Below, piece by piece: positions 11,510 through 22,966 of a stretch of DNA of 64,000 nucleotides. The position numbers and the translations under genes were made by a program. The stretch comes from Crotophaga sulcirostris (Eukaryota > Chordata > Aves > Cuculiformes > Crotophagidae): the NCBI GenBank assembly GCA_013397455.1, contig VYZB01000040.1:1536405-1600404 (forward strand). The letters run 5' to 3'. Below the pieces are notes generated by a model. The model made no database searches, was not told the origin of the DNA, and saw nothing but the letters and a program-made list of their open reading frames with translations. Every line of letters begins with the position of its first letter. Within the stretch, counting starts at the first letter, position 1.

Positions 11510-11745
11510 TCATGCTGACACTGCTAGTGGGGTCATCCAGAGGCATCAGTTCTGGGAGCCTGGTGTCTGCCTGCTAGGCAATAAATGCAGGCCACTAAAT
11601 GAATGTCACATTCACCCCTGAGGACTCATTCAATGAAGACAGCTTATAGCCACTGCTGACCTGTGTGGGATTTGAATTGGTGACCCAGACATGGAAGGCT
11701 TTCTGTCCTAGTTCCAGTTCTTTAACTCGCTCTGCTATAACAATA
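11510..11745 (-). repeat. Probable tRNA-derived SINE, antisense
   Basis: On the minus strand, positions 11737-11726 read TAGCAGAGCGAG, a near-perfect RNA polymerase III A box (11 of 12 to TRGCNNAGYNGG). Positions 11678-11668 read AATTCAAATCC, a good B box (9 of 11 to GGTTCRANNCC). The two boxes start 59 bases apart, longer than in most tRNAs but within the range of tRNA-derived SINEs. The putative body extends left toward about 11510 and includes a tgaatgtcacattca inverted repeat near 11600. I could not assign a family; MIR-like CORE-SINEs and the Deu-domain SINEs of amniotes are candidates. A diverged tRNA pseudogene is the alternative. The 3' limit is uncertain. Confidence 0.45.
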
Positions 11746-13970
11746 AATATCCCCCAAATCTCTTGGAACTACCAGCAATTATAGCCTTAAAATAAACTTA
11801 TAGCACAGGCTAGTGATTACCGAATTTCTTATTGTTTCCCCTCTGGGAGACGTGTATCCCTCAGGAAATGAGTTTCTAATTAGATAGGAGAAGCAGGGCA
11901 GCAACAATAGTGTGGGAAAGCTAAATTAATAAAAGCTTCTAGGTACACTCTGACCAACCCGTATGGAGAGCTGACAAACTATAAAATGGAACTGTACCAG
12001 AGGTTTTAAACTTTGGTTCTTCTTGGGAGATGCCTACGCCACTTGTAACAGAGGAGATGCGATTGGAGGAAGAGAGGATAGAAATAAAGATGTTATTAGA
12101 GACCCCAGGAAAAAGTTGCACAGAGAAGCCCACAGGAGTTCTTCAGCCTGCAAATCCCAGACCATCTGATGTTACTGACCGCACCCTATGCAGGACATCA
12201 GCTACTAATTCTTCAGACAGGTTAACAAAAGAGGTGTCCATCCTCTATCCCCTTGAGGTGCTAACCCAGCTCATTTCAGAGTCCAGTATTCCTTTTAAAT
12301 ACATAATTTTAGGGAGTCTGGATCCAGTTCAAGACAGTGCCCTACCTACTACAAAAAACCTGGGGCTGAAATGCCCTCTGGGCATTGTATGGCTCAAAGA
12401 GACCAAGATCTGTGAGGTTGGAAAAGTCTTTAGACCAAAAAGCATGTGATGGTTCATCATTCCAGCTGGAATCATCCTGCCTGGTTTCGTTTCTGTGAGT
12501 GCAAAAGAAAGGCTTCTCCATCCCTTTCTTGTGTTTGTTTCATTTCCTACAGTGCATACCATTTATAAACCTTGGGAATGCAAGCAGTGCCTTGGAAAAT
12601 ATCTCAAATGTCCAGTGGTGTCCAGAGCAGAAAATCTGGTACAAACACGCTCAGTCCCTCTGGAAGTGAATGTCAGGACTACACCTGTACTCAGGTGCTG
12701 TGCTGATGTCTGTTCCTGCTGAAGACCAAAATCTTCAACCTGCATCTCTCTGGGTAAGATGAGGGTCATCCTTGCTCAGAAACTGTCTCTCTGTGTTTGA
12801 ACTGCTTTGCTGTGGTGGAAGATACTTCAGCATATGAATTGATGTGCCTTAAGGTGGGAGCCAAAATATGGATCTCACACACCAGACTGGGCTCTGCAGT
12901 CCACAGCTGTATCCCAGAATTTGCAGAATGGATGTCTAATGTGAGGTTGTTTATGTGGAAGCCCTGTGAAGTCTTATTGTACAGTTTACTCAACATTAGA
13001 AGGTGGAGAAATCCCATTACGCTTGTATGTAGCTCAGAAGCAATAGAGAAGGTAGGATAAACAGCAATAAGTCAAAATAAAAAATTAAGGCAAGAAAAGG
13101 ATTTAATTTTAGGTGAGGTTGTTGCTTCCTCTGGCCAGCTCAGAGATTTATTTTATTTTGAGGTGGAAAACATACTAGTCCCTACATAACTAAGAATGCT
13201 TTCATTCTGAAGCCAGGCAAACTGTTTTTGCTGAATTTCAGCTTAGTCTGCAAATGGAAGCAAATTGCAGGGATCCCAAAACTACTCATACCAAAATCAA
13301 GAAAGACAAAATTAACTTTGTTCTTTTGGAACCAAAGCCACAGGATCTCAGCCTGTCGGAGCTGCTCTTAAGATAACTGAACACTTTGTTCTTCAGATTA
13401 AACTCACCATTTTGATCAAATCCACAGTTAAAACCCGTGTTTGTTACAAGTGTAACCAATCAGTACTAATCTTAAGCTCCCAGTCTGCACATATATGTCA
13501 TTCTTTTGCTGTGTAGTTTGCCAGATGGGCCTTTATCCTTGAGAAAAATAGGAAAGAGCATCCCTACCTCTCCTGGTGGTACCAAACTGCATCACTCAGG
13601 GATTCCCATGAGGTTATTAATTCAATCTGAAATGGTGGTGCCAGCAAAACATAATTTCAACAACATACATTGAAATTGCACCAGTCTAAACTGTGGAAAG
13701 CAAATCGGAAAAACACTGTAAAGAAATACTGAAAAATACCTGCTGTGTTGGTTTGTGTTTTCTTTAGTGTCCTCCTGGATTGTGGTACCACGTTCCTCTA
13801 TATAAAGGGTACCAACAGTACCTCAAATTTAGTTGCAATCTTTTTTTCTCCCTCCATATTTTCTGTTCATTGATTACTAACATGATACACAGAGTACAAA
13901 AAGGGCAAAGTGTAACTCTAGACAGCAGTGGTACGTCTCTGTCTCATCCTGGTAGATTATTTATATAGAT
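11746..13970. other. Single-copy non-coding DNA
   Basis: No gene or repeat was recognised. An open frame of 139 codons at 12030-12449 on the plus strand shows no recognisable domain. Its codon and residue make-up gives no reason to call it a gene. Confidence 0.5.
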
Positions 13971-14375
13971 CATATTATAGAATCATTGAACTGTTTGGGC
14001 TGGAGGGGACCTTGAAGATCATCTAGATCAGGCCTGTCAAACTCACAGCCCAGGGGCTGAATCTGACCCTCCACCTTGTTTTATCTGACCTGGCACCTTG
14101 TTTCTACCTGGCAGCAGCACCTTGTCCCTACGTTCCTGCCAGTGCTGGGCACGTGTGCAGTGTGTGACACACATTACGCTGCAGAAACAGAAGAACAGCG
14201 GGAGCTGTGAGTTTGACACCCCTGGTCTAGATCCACCCCGCTTCCATGGGTAGGGACGCCTCCCAATGGATCAGGCTGCTCAAAGCCCCATCCAATGTGA
14301 CCTTGAACACCTCCAGGGAATGGGCATCTGCGACTTTTCTGGGCAACCTGTGCCAGTGCTTCCCCATCGTCACTT
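13971..14375 (-). mobile_element. CR1 LINE 3' end, interrupted by a hAT MITE
   Basis: This is an antisense CR1 of the ATTCTATG-tail type, with a degenerate tail at 13971-13986. The 3' UTR (ggctggaggggaccttgaag) runs to 14028, is interrupted by 196 bp of foreign DNA, and resumes at about 14233 with ccatgggtagggacgcctcc and the ORF2 end to about 14375, where it is 5'-truncated. Together the two parts form one older CR1 copy. Confidence 0.9.
14021..14232. mobile_element. Non-autonomous hAT-type MITE with 8-bp target duplication
   Basis: The element itself spans 14029-14224 (196 bp). Its ends are terminal inverted repeats of about 21 bp: the left end begins CAGGCCTGTCAAACTCA and the right end, reverse-complemented, begins CAGGGGTGTCAAACTCA. 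They differ only at positions 5 and 6. CAGGGGTGTCAAACTCA-like ends are characteristic of hAT (Charlie-type) transposons. It is flanked by atctagat (14021-14028) and gtctagat (14225-14232), an 8-bp target-site duplication with one mismatch, the length expected for hAT. No transposase is encoded, so it must have been moved by an enzyme made elsewhere. It sits inside a CR1, so it inserted later than that CR1. Confidence 0.92.
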
Positions 14376-15431
14376 AAATGATAACACACCCCATAAGGAT
14401 GCTTCTGGGCATGTCCCTTTTCATCTCCACCTTGCAGTGGGAATCACCTGCCATTCTTGGTCTCATTAATACTACAGTTGCATCAGGACTGCATCTGACA
14501 GAGCAGGGCTTGGAGCATCCATCTTTCATTTCCTGCCTTTATCCCGTTGGTCTTTTAACCTTGTGACTGCTGTCTATGCAGAGTATTCCCTCTGATGCAA
14601 GTCACACATCAAAGATTTGTTTATTAAGATGAGACAGTGGCAAATCTTACAAGAGATAGTACTAAGACCATCATTTACCATGGTGGCCTCTATTGCCCCC
14701 TTGTTCCATTTCATATTACATACTATGTGTCTACCTATCATTTCTTTCATGTTAAGACTGTCAGCTTCTTGAACGAGGACCACATTTGTTCTGCATTTGT
14801 AAAGTATACTAAACCATAGCAAATAGCAAAATATCTGACCAACATGATGGAAATCAACAAGCATCTTGAATTTTGTTCAATTCATTCTCATCTGAGTGTC
14901 ACATAATCCTAGGTCGTGGAAGGTAGCAGTTCTTAGAAGGACCCACCTCCTTGAACTATTTCACCCTCTTGTTAACAATTTCCATCTCATTTCCTATTTC
15001 CGGCTCTAACTCCTGCCGATAATGCTCCTCAGCTAATATTGAAACCAAGAGGGAAAAATATATGAATAGTAGACATCCGATCCAAGCTTTGTGTGGAGAG
15101 TTCAGGGATGGAATGTTCTTGAGAACAAGAGGGTTTTTTAAATAGCAAAAGATTGCTTGTTTAGGAAGAAAATTTGTGCTGACCTCTATATTTGGTACTG
15201 CTGACGTTTGTTCCCACAGTGCTCTTAGGTTAAGTTTAAACATCTTCTTGAGAATACATTTTTTATTTTTTTTTTGGATTGAGAGGTTCTCCTTGCAGAG
15301 TGTGTCCACATGACAGTTTACTACGCGACTGCATCTCATATAGACTTTGTCATGTTAGCTTTAAAGTCTGAACTTATAAATACCATACCAGTCACTGACT
15401 GGGTTTGTGGCTGCAGGCAACGCTGTCTTTT
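14376..15431. other. Single-copy non-coding DNA
   Basis: No gene or repeat was recognised. A 127-codon antisense frame at 14956-15339 lacks recognisable motifs. Confidence 0.5.
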
Positions 15432-15500
15432 GGTTGGCAATATAGGTTGAACTCGATGATCTCAGAGGTCCTTTACAACCTTGTAGTACTGTGATACTGT
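15432..15500 (+). mobile_element. CR1 LINE 3' tail fragment, ATACTGTG type
   Basis: This is a very short sense-strand CR1 end: ataggttgaactcgatgatc, then caaccttgtagtactgtgat, ending in one and a half tail octamers. Only the last part of the 3' UTR remains, so reverse transcription aborted early or older sequence has decayed. Confidence 0.88.
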
Positions 15501-18180
15501 TGATATTGGCTTCCTGTCCCCGTACCTCCTACACCAGCTTCTTAATCTCCTGCTGTGCATCCGTTGTGACAGCAGTATTTTGAGCCATCACTCTGAGCCA
15601 CATTCAGCCCCTTCAATCCACAAAACGCCTTTTTCCTGCACACCAGTCACAGTTCTTGGTGCACAGATGGTTGTGCAGAAGTCCAGCTGCTGGTGGAAAT
15701 AAGGTAGTGAGGACAGTGTAAGTGCATGGGGTAGACCCATCTTACTCTGGTGTTGCAGCTGGAGATGATCCAAAATCAGTCTGGCCGTTTCTGGATGAGT
15801 TGCCATGTGCTCTTTTGCAGAAGAGACAAAGGCAAATACTTTATTTATATAATGATGAGTACTCCAGCAAGAGGTGGGTATGGGAAGTCCTTGAGCAGTG
15901 ATCATGTGAGGGTCTCTCTGTTGTGGCAGTTTTATAACCTAACCTACACTGGAAATACATCAAAGAGGCATCGGCTATGAAAGGCAGGAAGGGAGTGGTC
16001 TGATGAACAGCAGCTACACCAGCGAGTTGAGCGGAGCCAAGGAATGTCCTCCAGCACTGCAACTCAATTGTGCTGCTATTGTCAGTCCCCGGCCAGTGAA
16101 CACAGATAGCTTGGGAGTTGGAGAGGGCTCAGGGCTGATCCCTGTGGCAGCTTGGATGTGGTCACCCTGCTCTGGAGGACAGAAGTATGGACACAGGTGG
16201 TTGCATGCCAGTGGGCTTAGATGCCAGGGAGCCATTCTGGGCATAAGCATTGGGATAAACAGTTGCCAGTAGGAAGGGAAAACTGCATCTGATGGATTCA
16301 TTTTTTTGGTATTAATATTCCCTGAATTCTCAGTACAAAGAGAGGAGGTGTATGTGGCTCAGAGTCTCGTATGCAGCTCTGGAAGTGGAATTTGGACTTT
16401 ATAGAGCTGCCTAATCTCAAGTTATTTGAAGATCTATCTCTCCTTTGTGCATAAGCCAATGCATGCTTGCGGCTCAGAGCTTCTTCCAGCATCATTTCAT
16501 CCATTTCAGCTATTCCAGGACTGGGCGGTGCAGAGGGAAGGGCAATCCCAGTTGTCCTGGCATGTAACGCTCTGGCCAGGTCTTCCTTTACTCTGGCACA
16601 TGGCCCTGGCTGGTGAGGACAGGTCCCCAGGACACACTAAGGTTCTAAGTCAGGTGTGCATATTCCTTCTTCTGGATCCTGCCCCTCCCTCCACTCTCTG
16701 ATGCTGGCTGCAGGATACCTGCTTGGATTTTTTTTTTAATGTGGATATTTGGATCTTTCTTGGCCATATATATCTCTCTCAGGACCTCTGCACATAACAC
16801 ATCTCTTGGCAACAAGGGACCATTTTTTCTTTTTTTAATGAAGCCATCTAGGATGGACCTGAGGGCAGAGGGGAGCAGCAAAGCTTTGAGGCACATTCGT
16901 GCTGTCAGCTGAACTTTCTCCTATGCCCATCACAACCTCAGGCACCATTATCTCTCCTACCATTGCTCCCAAGATCTCCCTTATCTCCCTTGTGCCCTGC
17001 CTTGGTGGCTCATCCCCACCACTGCCACACTGCAGTCACCTCTCTAGGAGAGTGAGAGCCTTCAGTAGTGAATTTGTATCAACCAACAGGTCTTCTGCAT
17101 TCAAGATCTTCTCTACCACCAAGAGAATTATTCCCTTTGGCTCCTAGTAATAACATTATAGCAGCAAGTTAGGAAGGCAAGATACATCTGTTGTCCACAG
17201 GAAAAGCCTACAAAGGTTCTCCATGGGACCAGTAAGTCTCCTACTGCCTGCTGGCCATAAGTTTTCCATTGTCTTCATCACAAACAGTTCATGCATTTTG
17301 TTGCAGAGATTTGCAGTTTCAGTCCTCAGAGCCCTTGGCAAATGTTGATGAAAAAGGGGCTTCAGGAAGCACCATGACCTGAAAAAAAGGCATGTTTTCA
17401 TTATCATCATTGTGCATTATTTCTGTTCCCACATTTTCATCACTGAGGATACTGTGGTGAAGCAGATAGCATTTGTTGGGACTATTATTTCTGAAAGCAA
17501 GCCTTCTTTTGGTCTTAATGTTAGGTGGTACAAGCCTGTAAGAAGGTTTGATTAATCTTGATCTGAGCCAGGTGTGACTTGTTTACCCAGGTGGAGGGAG
17601 GTGGGGCCAGCAGTCATAGGGCTCAAATCAAGGTTATTTAAAGCCAAAGAACACTAGGGATGGACTCCTTGTTAGTAGGTTGAAGGTCTGAGAAGTATGA
17701 TCTGTGGGAGTAATGAAGGTGGGAGAGGGGCAGATGGTGGAAATCTTCAGGGCTGAATTAATGCTTTGCATGGTTGCTGTAGGCCAGAGAGAAAGTTTTA
17801 GGGTTGTCTGCTGCTATGTATGACTGACAAGTCAGAGTCTTGAAGACGGAAGACATTGCTCAGCTGTCTGGAGTGAAAATGGTGCCTCTACCTGGACACT
17901 AGTAAGTCCCTTGTAATTTCTTTTGCAAGTTCAGACCTTGATGACCACTAGTTTTGCATTCTGAAAATCATTGTTGCAGGTCAAACTCCTTGTATAGGAT
18001 GGTTTATCTCATGCTCTTTCCTTAGCTCAATAAACACACGGGGTCTTCCTAGAACTCTTTCTGGAAGCCTCCAAATCACTCTCCTTGACCACCTTTCAGT
18101 TGCTTTGACTTGAATGTTGCAACGTGCAACAGCAGACCTGCCAGAACAGGGCTGAGCCTTTGGCAAAGCTCAGTAGTAAC
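15501..18180. other. Single-copy non-coding DNA; possible promoter-like segment near 17.6-17.9 kb
   Basis: No recognised gene. A TATA-like box (ttatttaaag, 17634-17643) follows a G-rich stretch (17592-17608). A perfect intron-type donor GTAAGT lies at 17902-17907. An AATAAA lies at 18027-18032. These could belong to an unannotated first exon or an old LTR, but each element alone occurs often by chance. See the finding. Confidence 0.4.
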
Positions 18181-19420
18181 TGGAGTATTCAGTAACCTGT
18201 GGCTGGGCTCTGGTAGCTGGGGAGGGACCCTCTAAGGAGTGACCAGACAGGTCCAGTTATGGGATGCTGGCCATAGACATGAGCTGGAAATGTGAGCCCC
18301 AAGTGCTGAGAGCACACTGTGCCAAATCCACACGGGGTTTGGCAGTGGTGCAGACCTGAGGCTCCTCTTTCGCTTACCGTGCAAGTGTCCCCTGTCCTCC
18401 TGAGCCCCTGGCAGCAGAGTGAGGATGGCAAAGTGGCAAAGTCTTCCCTGGATGCCATGGTGCAAGAGTGAAAAGCTGGCTGGAATGTTGAGGGATGGGG
18501 TTGGGAAGGCAGTGGAAGAAGGAATTTCAGATATGCCTGTGAGAAAGAGAAAGAAACTGGAGCTCCCCTGCTGCTTTGAGAAGGGCATGGGATGCTACAA
18601 CTGAAGAGCAATTGTCTTTTTTGACAATCTTCCCCAGAAGACCAGCAGCTGGGGAGGCCCATGCACTTCCAGCTTGAGCTGTGGGACAGGAGCTATGCAG
18701 CTTGCTGCTGGGGCTGGAGGAGCTCAGAGAGGCTTGTGGATGGGCCTGCACTTTCTCAAAGGCTTTTGGAGGCCCACGGAGCTGGATGGGAGAAGCACCA
18801 GGGAAGAACTGCCAGCTGGAACAGCCTCTCTCCATGCTGCCTGGCTCACACTGGGCCCTGCATCCTGGCTCCCTGCTGGCAGTTTCCAGCTCTCCATGTA
18901 GGTTGTCCTCTAGGAGAGGGCATTGCCAGGACCCTTTGCACTGCCAAAAGTCCAGAAGCAATGGTGTTAGCAGGGCCAAATATAAATTTTTTCCATTTTT
19001 CCATGGGCTAAAGTGGTCAGCCTCTGCCTTCCCAATGTCCTCACGGATGCCTCGGGCTGTGAATGTCCCCGTGAAGCAAGAGTTGGGGTGGAAAATGAGA
19101 ACACTTATTTTCATGGAGCCTGAACAACAACAAAAAGGGCAAGGAAATAAAAAAGAGCCTCCTGGCAACAGTATCTCAAGGAGGAGCATCTCCAAGCCTT
19201 GCATCTGCCCAAATCAAGGAAAAAAGCAGACTGAGAATGCTTGATATGGAGCAACCTTGGCTCAATGGGTGGTGGTGTGGGGGCCACAAAATTTATTGCT
19301 GACCCGTCTGATGGAAAGCTGAAGAGCAGCTGAGATGGATGAGACAAGGGGGAGGCTAAGTCTGGCTTCTGAAATGTAATTTTGGACACCTGAGAAAGCA
19401 AGCAGCTTCTCCAAAACACC
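18181..19420. other. Stop-poor, GC-richer unique block without recognisable gene
   Basis: Long frames overlap on both strands here: 225 codons on minus at 18527-19204, 187 on plus at 18681-19244 and 157 on minus at 18189-18662. Their translations are rich in Ser, Leu, Gly and Cys, lack known domains and contradict each other by strand. A locally GC-rich, TA-poor composition explains this without a gene. Confidence 0.5.
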
Positions 19421-22400
19421 CTGACTCTGGTGGGTGCTGGCAGTGCTCGCTACAGAACTTCTTCCAGGCAGAGAGCATTTTTATTTCCATCAGAAAATGC
19501 CAATTCATTACAATGGAAACACTCTGCAGGGCTGTATTGCCTCTGTGATGCTTTGAGAGAAGCCAGGCTGTTTTCTTACCCAACTCCTTGGCTCCTCATA
19601 GCCCACCCTGGCAGGATGTTGCAGAGCTGCAGTCCTCCATCCTCTGGTCTAACCCTCCACCCCACCCCAATACCTTGACTGCCCCCTTGCTTGTTGGCCA
19701 AGCTCCCACTGACCTGTGAAGGTGAGGCAGTAGCGTAGTTTTCCGTTTCCCAGTTTGATCATTTTTCAGTTTCAGGCATCAGAATAGCTTTTCTGTCCAA
19801 TTGTGCAATTTTTTTTGGAAAGTCAACCAGTGATTAATTTTGTTCCAGTCTTCACAGGCTCTTTGGGGAGATGCTGGATCAGGACTGCCCGCTTTCCTAT
19901 TGGAAGCTGGTCTGTTTCCAGGCAAATGGTATTCCAATGGTGTCTGGAGGGAAGTTATTAAAATAACTTAATCTAAGGAAATACTTTGATGAAATTGTCT
20001 TTCGAGAGGGAGCACTGAGCTTTTGACTTGCAGTTTTCACAAAATACATGGTTGTCTGCAGAAGTTGCCTGCCTTGGGCCACTGGTGGTAGAAAACCAGA
20101 GCGTTTTCAGTTCAAAAAGATGTCACAGCAAAGGCTTAAGGATCTAGTTTGGTTGCTTCATACCATTTTTTTCCTTACAAGGGGGTGGGATCCTTGGCTC
20201 AAGGAGTCATAGGTAAAACCTGATTTGCCCTTTGCAAATAGAGAGCAGGTAACTCACGCCCAAAACTTGCTTCCCCACAGCATTTCCAAATGGAAGCAGT
20301 TTTCTGCTTAAAATGTCTCAACCTTGATTTTCCTGCAGACCTGAAAAGCCTGAGCGATTGAAAACCTATTTTGGCTGAAATTCAGAGCACTCCTGTTCAG
20401 CATCACTTCTTTTAATAAATAAACACCATTAACATCTGGTGAGAAATCCCTAGGCTGAGCACAGTGTGGCTGTAGCATTGTGCTTGAGCTGAATCCAGCT
20501 TGACCCAAAGATGGAGCAGCCTGAGCTGAGCCAAGTGCAAAGAGGGGAGAAAATAACAAATGGAAAAATTAATTACATTTTAAAAAACCTCAACACTCCA
20601 GCTTCCATCATCTCAAGGGTTCACAGCTGACAGGGAGTCTTTAATAAACTAATTAGTGGCCATGGCAAATTGTGGAGGAGTCTGTAAGTTGTTGTAGCTG
20701 AGTAGAAGTCAACAGTGCCTGGTTTACAGTAGTCAGGACTCTTGGTCATAATTTTTCACTGCACAATTCTATAAATAGTATTCTATATTCTGTATTCTAT
20801 TTATATTCTATAAATATCTATAGATAGTTTACCCTATCCCTGTTAAGATATAGCTGGTTGTGATGGAGACTTTCCTTTAGAGATTTGATTTTGACAGAAT
20901 TTCCTGTTTCACATATATAAAAGTAAAATATATTTATATAACACAGCCATATAATGTATATAAAAAAATAAAGTTACTCAGAGCCTTAAATTAGCTATGA
21001 GAGTGCAAACACCATCCATGATTTGAGAATTTAATTTGTTGTTTCTCAGAGGGGTGCAGCAGGAGGTCAAGATCTTTGGGCTGTGTGGCACAGCACAGTG
21101 ATGCTTAGGAGCATAAATAAACTTTGCCTGGATCTCCTTAAGCAACATTTCACTCGGAATAATCCTGGTGATTTAGCTCCAACTAGAACATTAGTTTTAG
21201 TTCCACTTTGCTTTATTGCTGCCATGCTTAATTGATTCAACACCAGGACGGGACTGCATAATGAGGCTGCTTAAGTGTAATGAAACCCTCACATTGTCAA
21301 AAATGAATGTTTTGTCTGCAGGCTCTGGAAAGATCGCTAATTTAAGCACTTCAGAACTGTTAGATGCAGAGACATGTGCAGATTTAGGAATTTATGGAGC
21401 TACAGAAGTGGAGGATTAAATATTTCCTTTCTCGTCCAGGGCTTCTCCAAATAATTCCTTTTCAATACAAATTTCGGGTCGCTTTTTCTTTTTTAAAACA
21501 CCCAGCTATGAAATACCTTTAATTGGAGATGGTTATCCCACTGAGACACTTGTTTGTACCGTGTAGGTTGGTACTAGCTGCCTGGTTTCCTCCTGACAAG
21601 TCCTTGAAGGCTGCTGCTTATTTTATTTTGGGAGCACAGCTCAGGAGGAGGCTGCTGGATGCCCCATGCCAACGGCCTCTTCGCTGGGTTTGTAGTGGGA
21701 GACCTGGACTAAACAACTCAGCATTGGTGTGTTTTCATCCTTGCTGAGTGCCTACTGAAAAGGAGTGGAAAACACCGTTTCTATGGAAAAATAAACCTCG
21801 ACAGTCCTGTTCATCTTCTTTTGCATCCTTCTGCAGCCCCACTCAAGAAGCAGCCAGAGCAAATTTTGCTTTCTCCACCAGGTGGTACTGTTAAGCTGTT
21901 ATTGGGGAAGGTTTGCTTGCTCCATCCCAAACTCCCCCAGTGGTCCCCTTTGGCTGGGGCTTTCAAAACCTTCCCGCTCTTGGTGTATTAAAGTTAAGCT
22001 GGAGCCCCTGTTAACTGCAGGGGCACCAGCTGGAAGAGTGCATTCACACTCTGGTTCACTTCTCACTGCAGATTAAATATGATTTTTTAGTTTTTTTTCC
22101 CCCGCACTGCTAATGGGTTGGGATCTTCAAGTGAGACCATGCTCACAGCATGCATTTGAGATCACTGCTTTTATGAAGATATCTTCTATATGAGCAGTGT
22201 ATTTCCATGATAGCTGTGGAAAATGCATTGGCTTTCATATGGCCAAGGACACAACAGGGTCTTACTACCAGTCTGTGTTCCTAATTTGCTGTGGAGTTTC
22301 CTCTGGGTGACCTGCATAGTGTGTTTGGGCTCTGTCTGCAGCAACAAGAGGGTACATTGAGATACCATTAGGGCTCCTGGGACTGAAGTCTATCCATATA

Positions 22401-22430
22401 TTTTGTGAATGTTGGGTTTGTCCTATGCAG
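19421..22430. other. Single-copy non-coding DNA
   Basis: No gene was recognised. Contents include an AT-rich enhancer-like patch at about 20550-20690, a short tandem array of attctat-like units at about 20767-20826, AT-rich sequence at 20925-20975, and a long unique stretch at 21120-21420 with a conserved-element texture. The last is nominated only as a hypothesis. Confidence 0.5.
20767..20826. repeat. AT-rich short tandem units (attctat-like)
   Basis: Five imperfect copies of an attctat / tattcta unit are interspersed with ataaata. This is low-complexity DNA likely produced by slippage. Confidence 0.75.
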
Positions 22431-22474
22431 GGACAGAAGCTGGACTTTATTATCCTTGTGGGTCCCTTCCAACC
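22431..22474 (+). mobile_element. CR1 LINE 3' UTR remnant abutting a second CR1
   Basis: The stretch contains gatccttgtgggtcccttcc-like sequence (here ttatccttgtgggtccc) followed by aacc, the signature of an older CR1 3' UTR. It lacks its tail because the next CR1 begins directly at about 22475. Confidence 0.7.
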
Positions 22475-22966
22475 CCTGGAGTATTGTGTCCAGTTCTGGA
22501 ATCCCCAGCATAAAAAGGATATGGAACTGTTGGAACAGGTCCAGAGGAGGCTATGAAGATGATCTGAGGGCTGGAGCACCTCTGCTATGAGGACAGGTTG
22601 AGAGAGTTGGGGTTGTTCAACCTGGAGAAGAGAAGGTTCCAGGGAGACCTTAGAGCAGCCTTTGAGTACCTGAAGGGGCTACAGAAAAGCTGAGAAGCGG
22701 TTTTTTACAAGGGCAAGTAGTGATAGGATGAGGGGGAAGATTTATATTAGACATTAGGAAGAAATTCTTCACGATGAGGGTGGTGAGACACTGGCACAGG
22801 TTGCTCAGGGAAGCTGTGGATGCCCCATCCCTGGAAGAGTTCAAGGCCAGGTTGGATGGGGCTTTGAGCAGCCTGATCCGGTGGGAGGTGTCCCTGCCCA
22901 TGGCAGGAGGGTTGGAACTGGATCATCTTTAAGGCCCCTTCCAACCCAAGCCATTCTGTTATTCCT
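22475..22966 (+). mobile_element. CR1 LINE 3' half, sense strand
   Basis: A sense CR1 of an older type. It starts at cctggagtattgtgtccag (encoding the LEYCVQFW-like region) and continues through the [22 protein letters not shown] region. It then reads the [11 protein letters not shown] and HWHRLLREAVDAPSLEEFK-like blocks with frameshifts, and ends near ccattctgttattcc at 22966. The frame is broken more than once and the tail is degenerate, so this copy is older than those at 11061 and 24057. A frame read on the opposite strand here is only its antisense shadow. Confidence 0.9.

Noticed and set aside
12030..12449. 139-codon plus-strand frame beginning MPTPLVTEEMRLEEERIEIK
   Set aside because: The start looks charged and gene-like, but the remainder has no domain and normal non-coding composition.
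15588..15905. Antisense frame with a protein-like stretch (FAFVSSAKEHMATHPETARL) and a nearby GTAAGA donor-like site
   Set aside because: No family was recognised, no clear acceptor site was found, and there is no supporting neighbouring exon.
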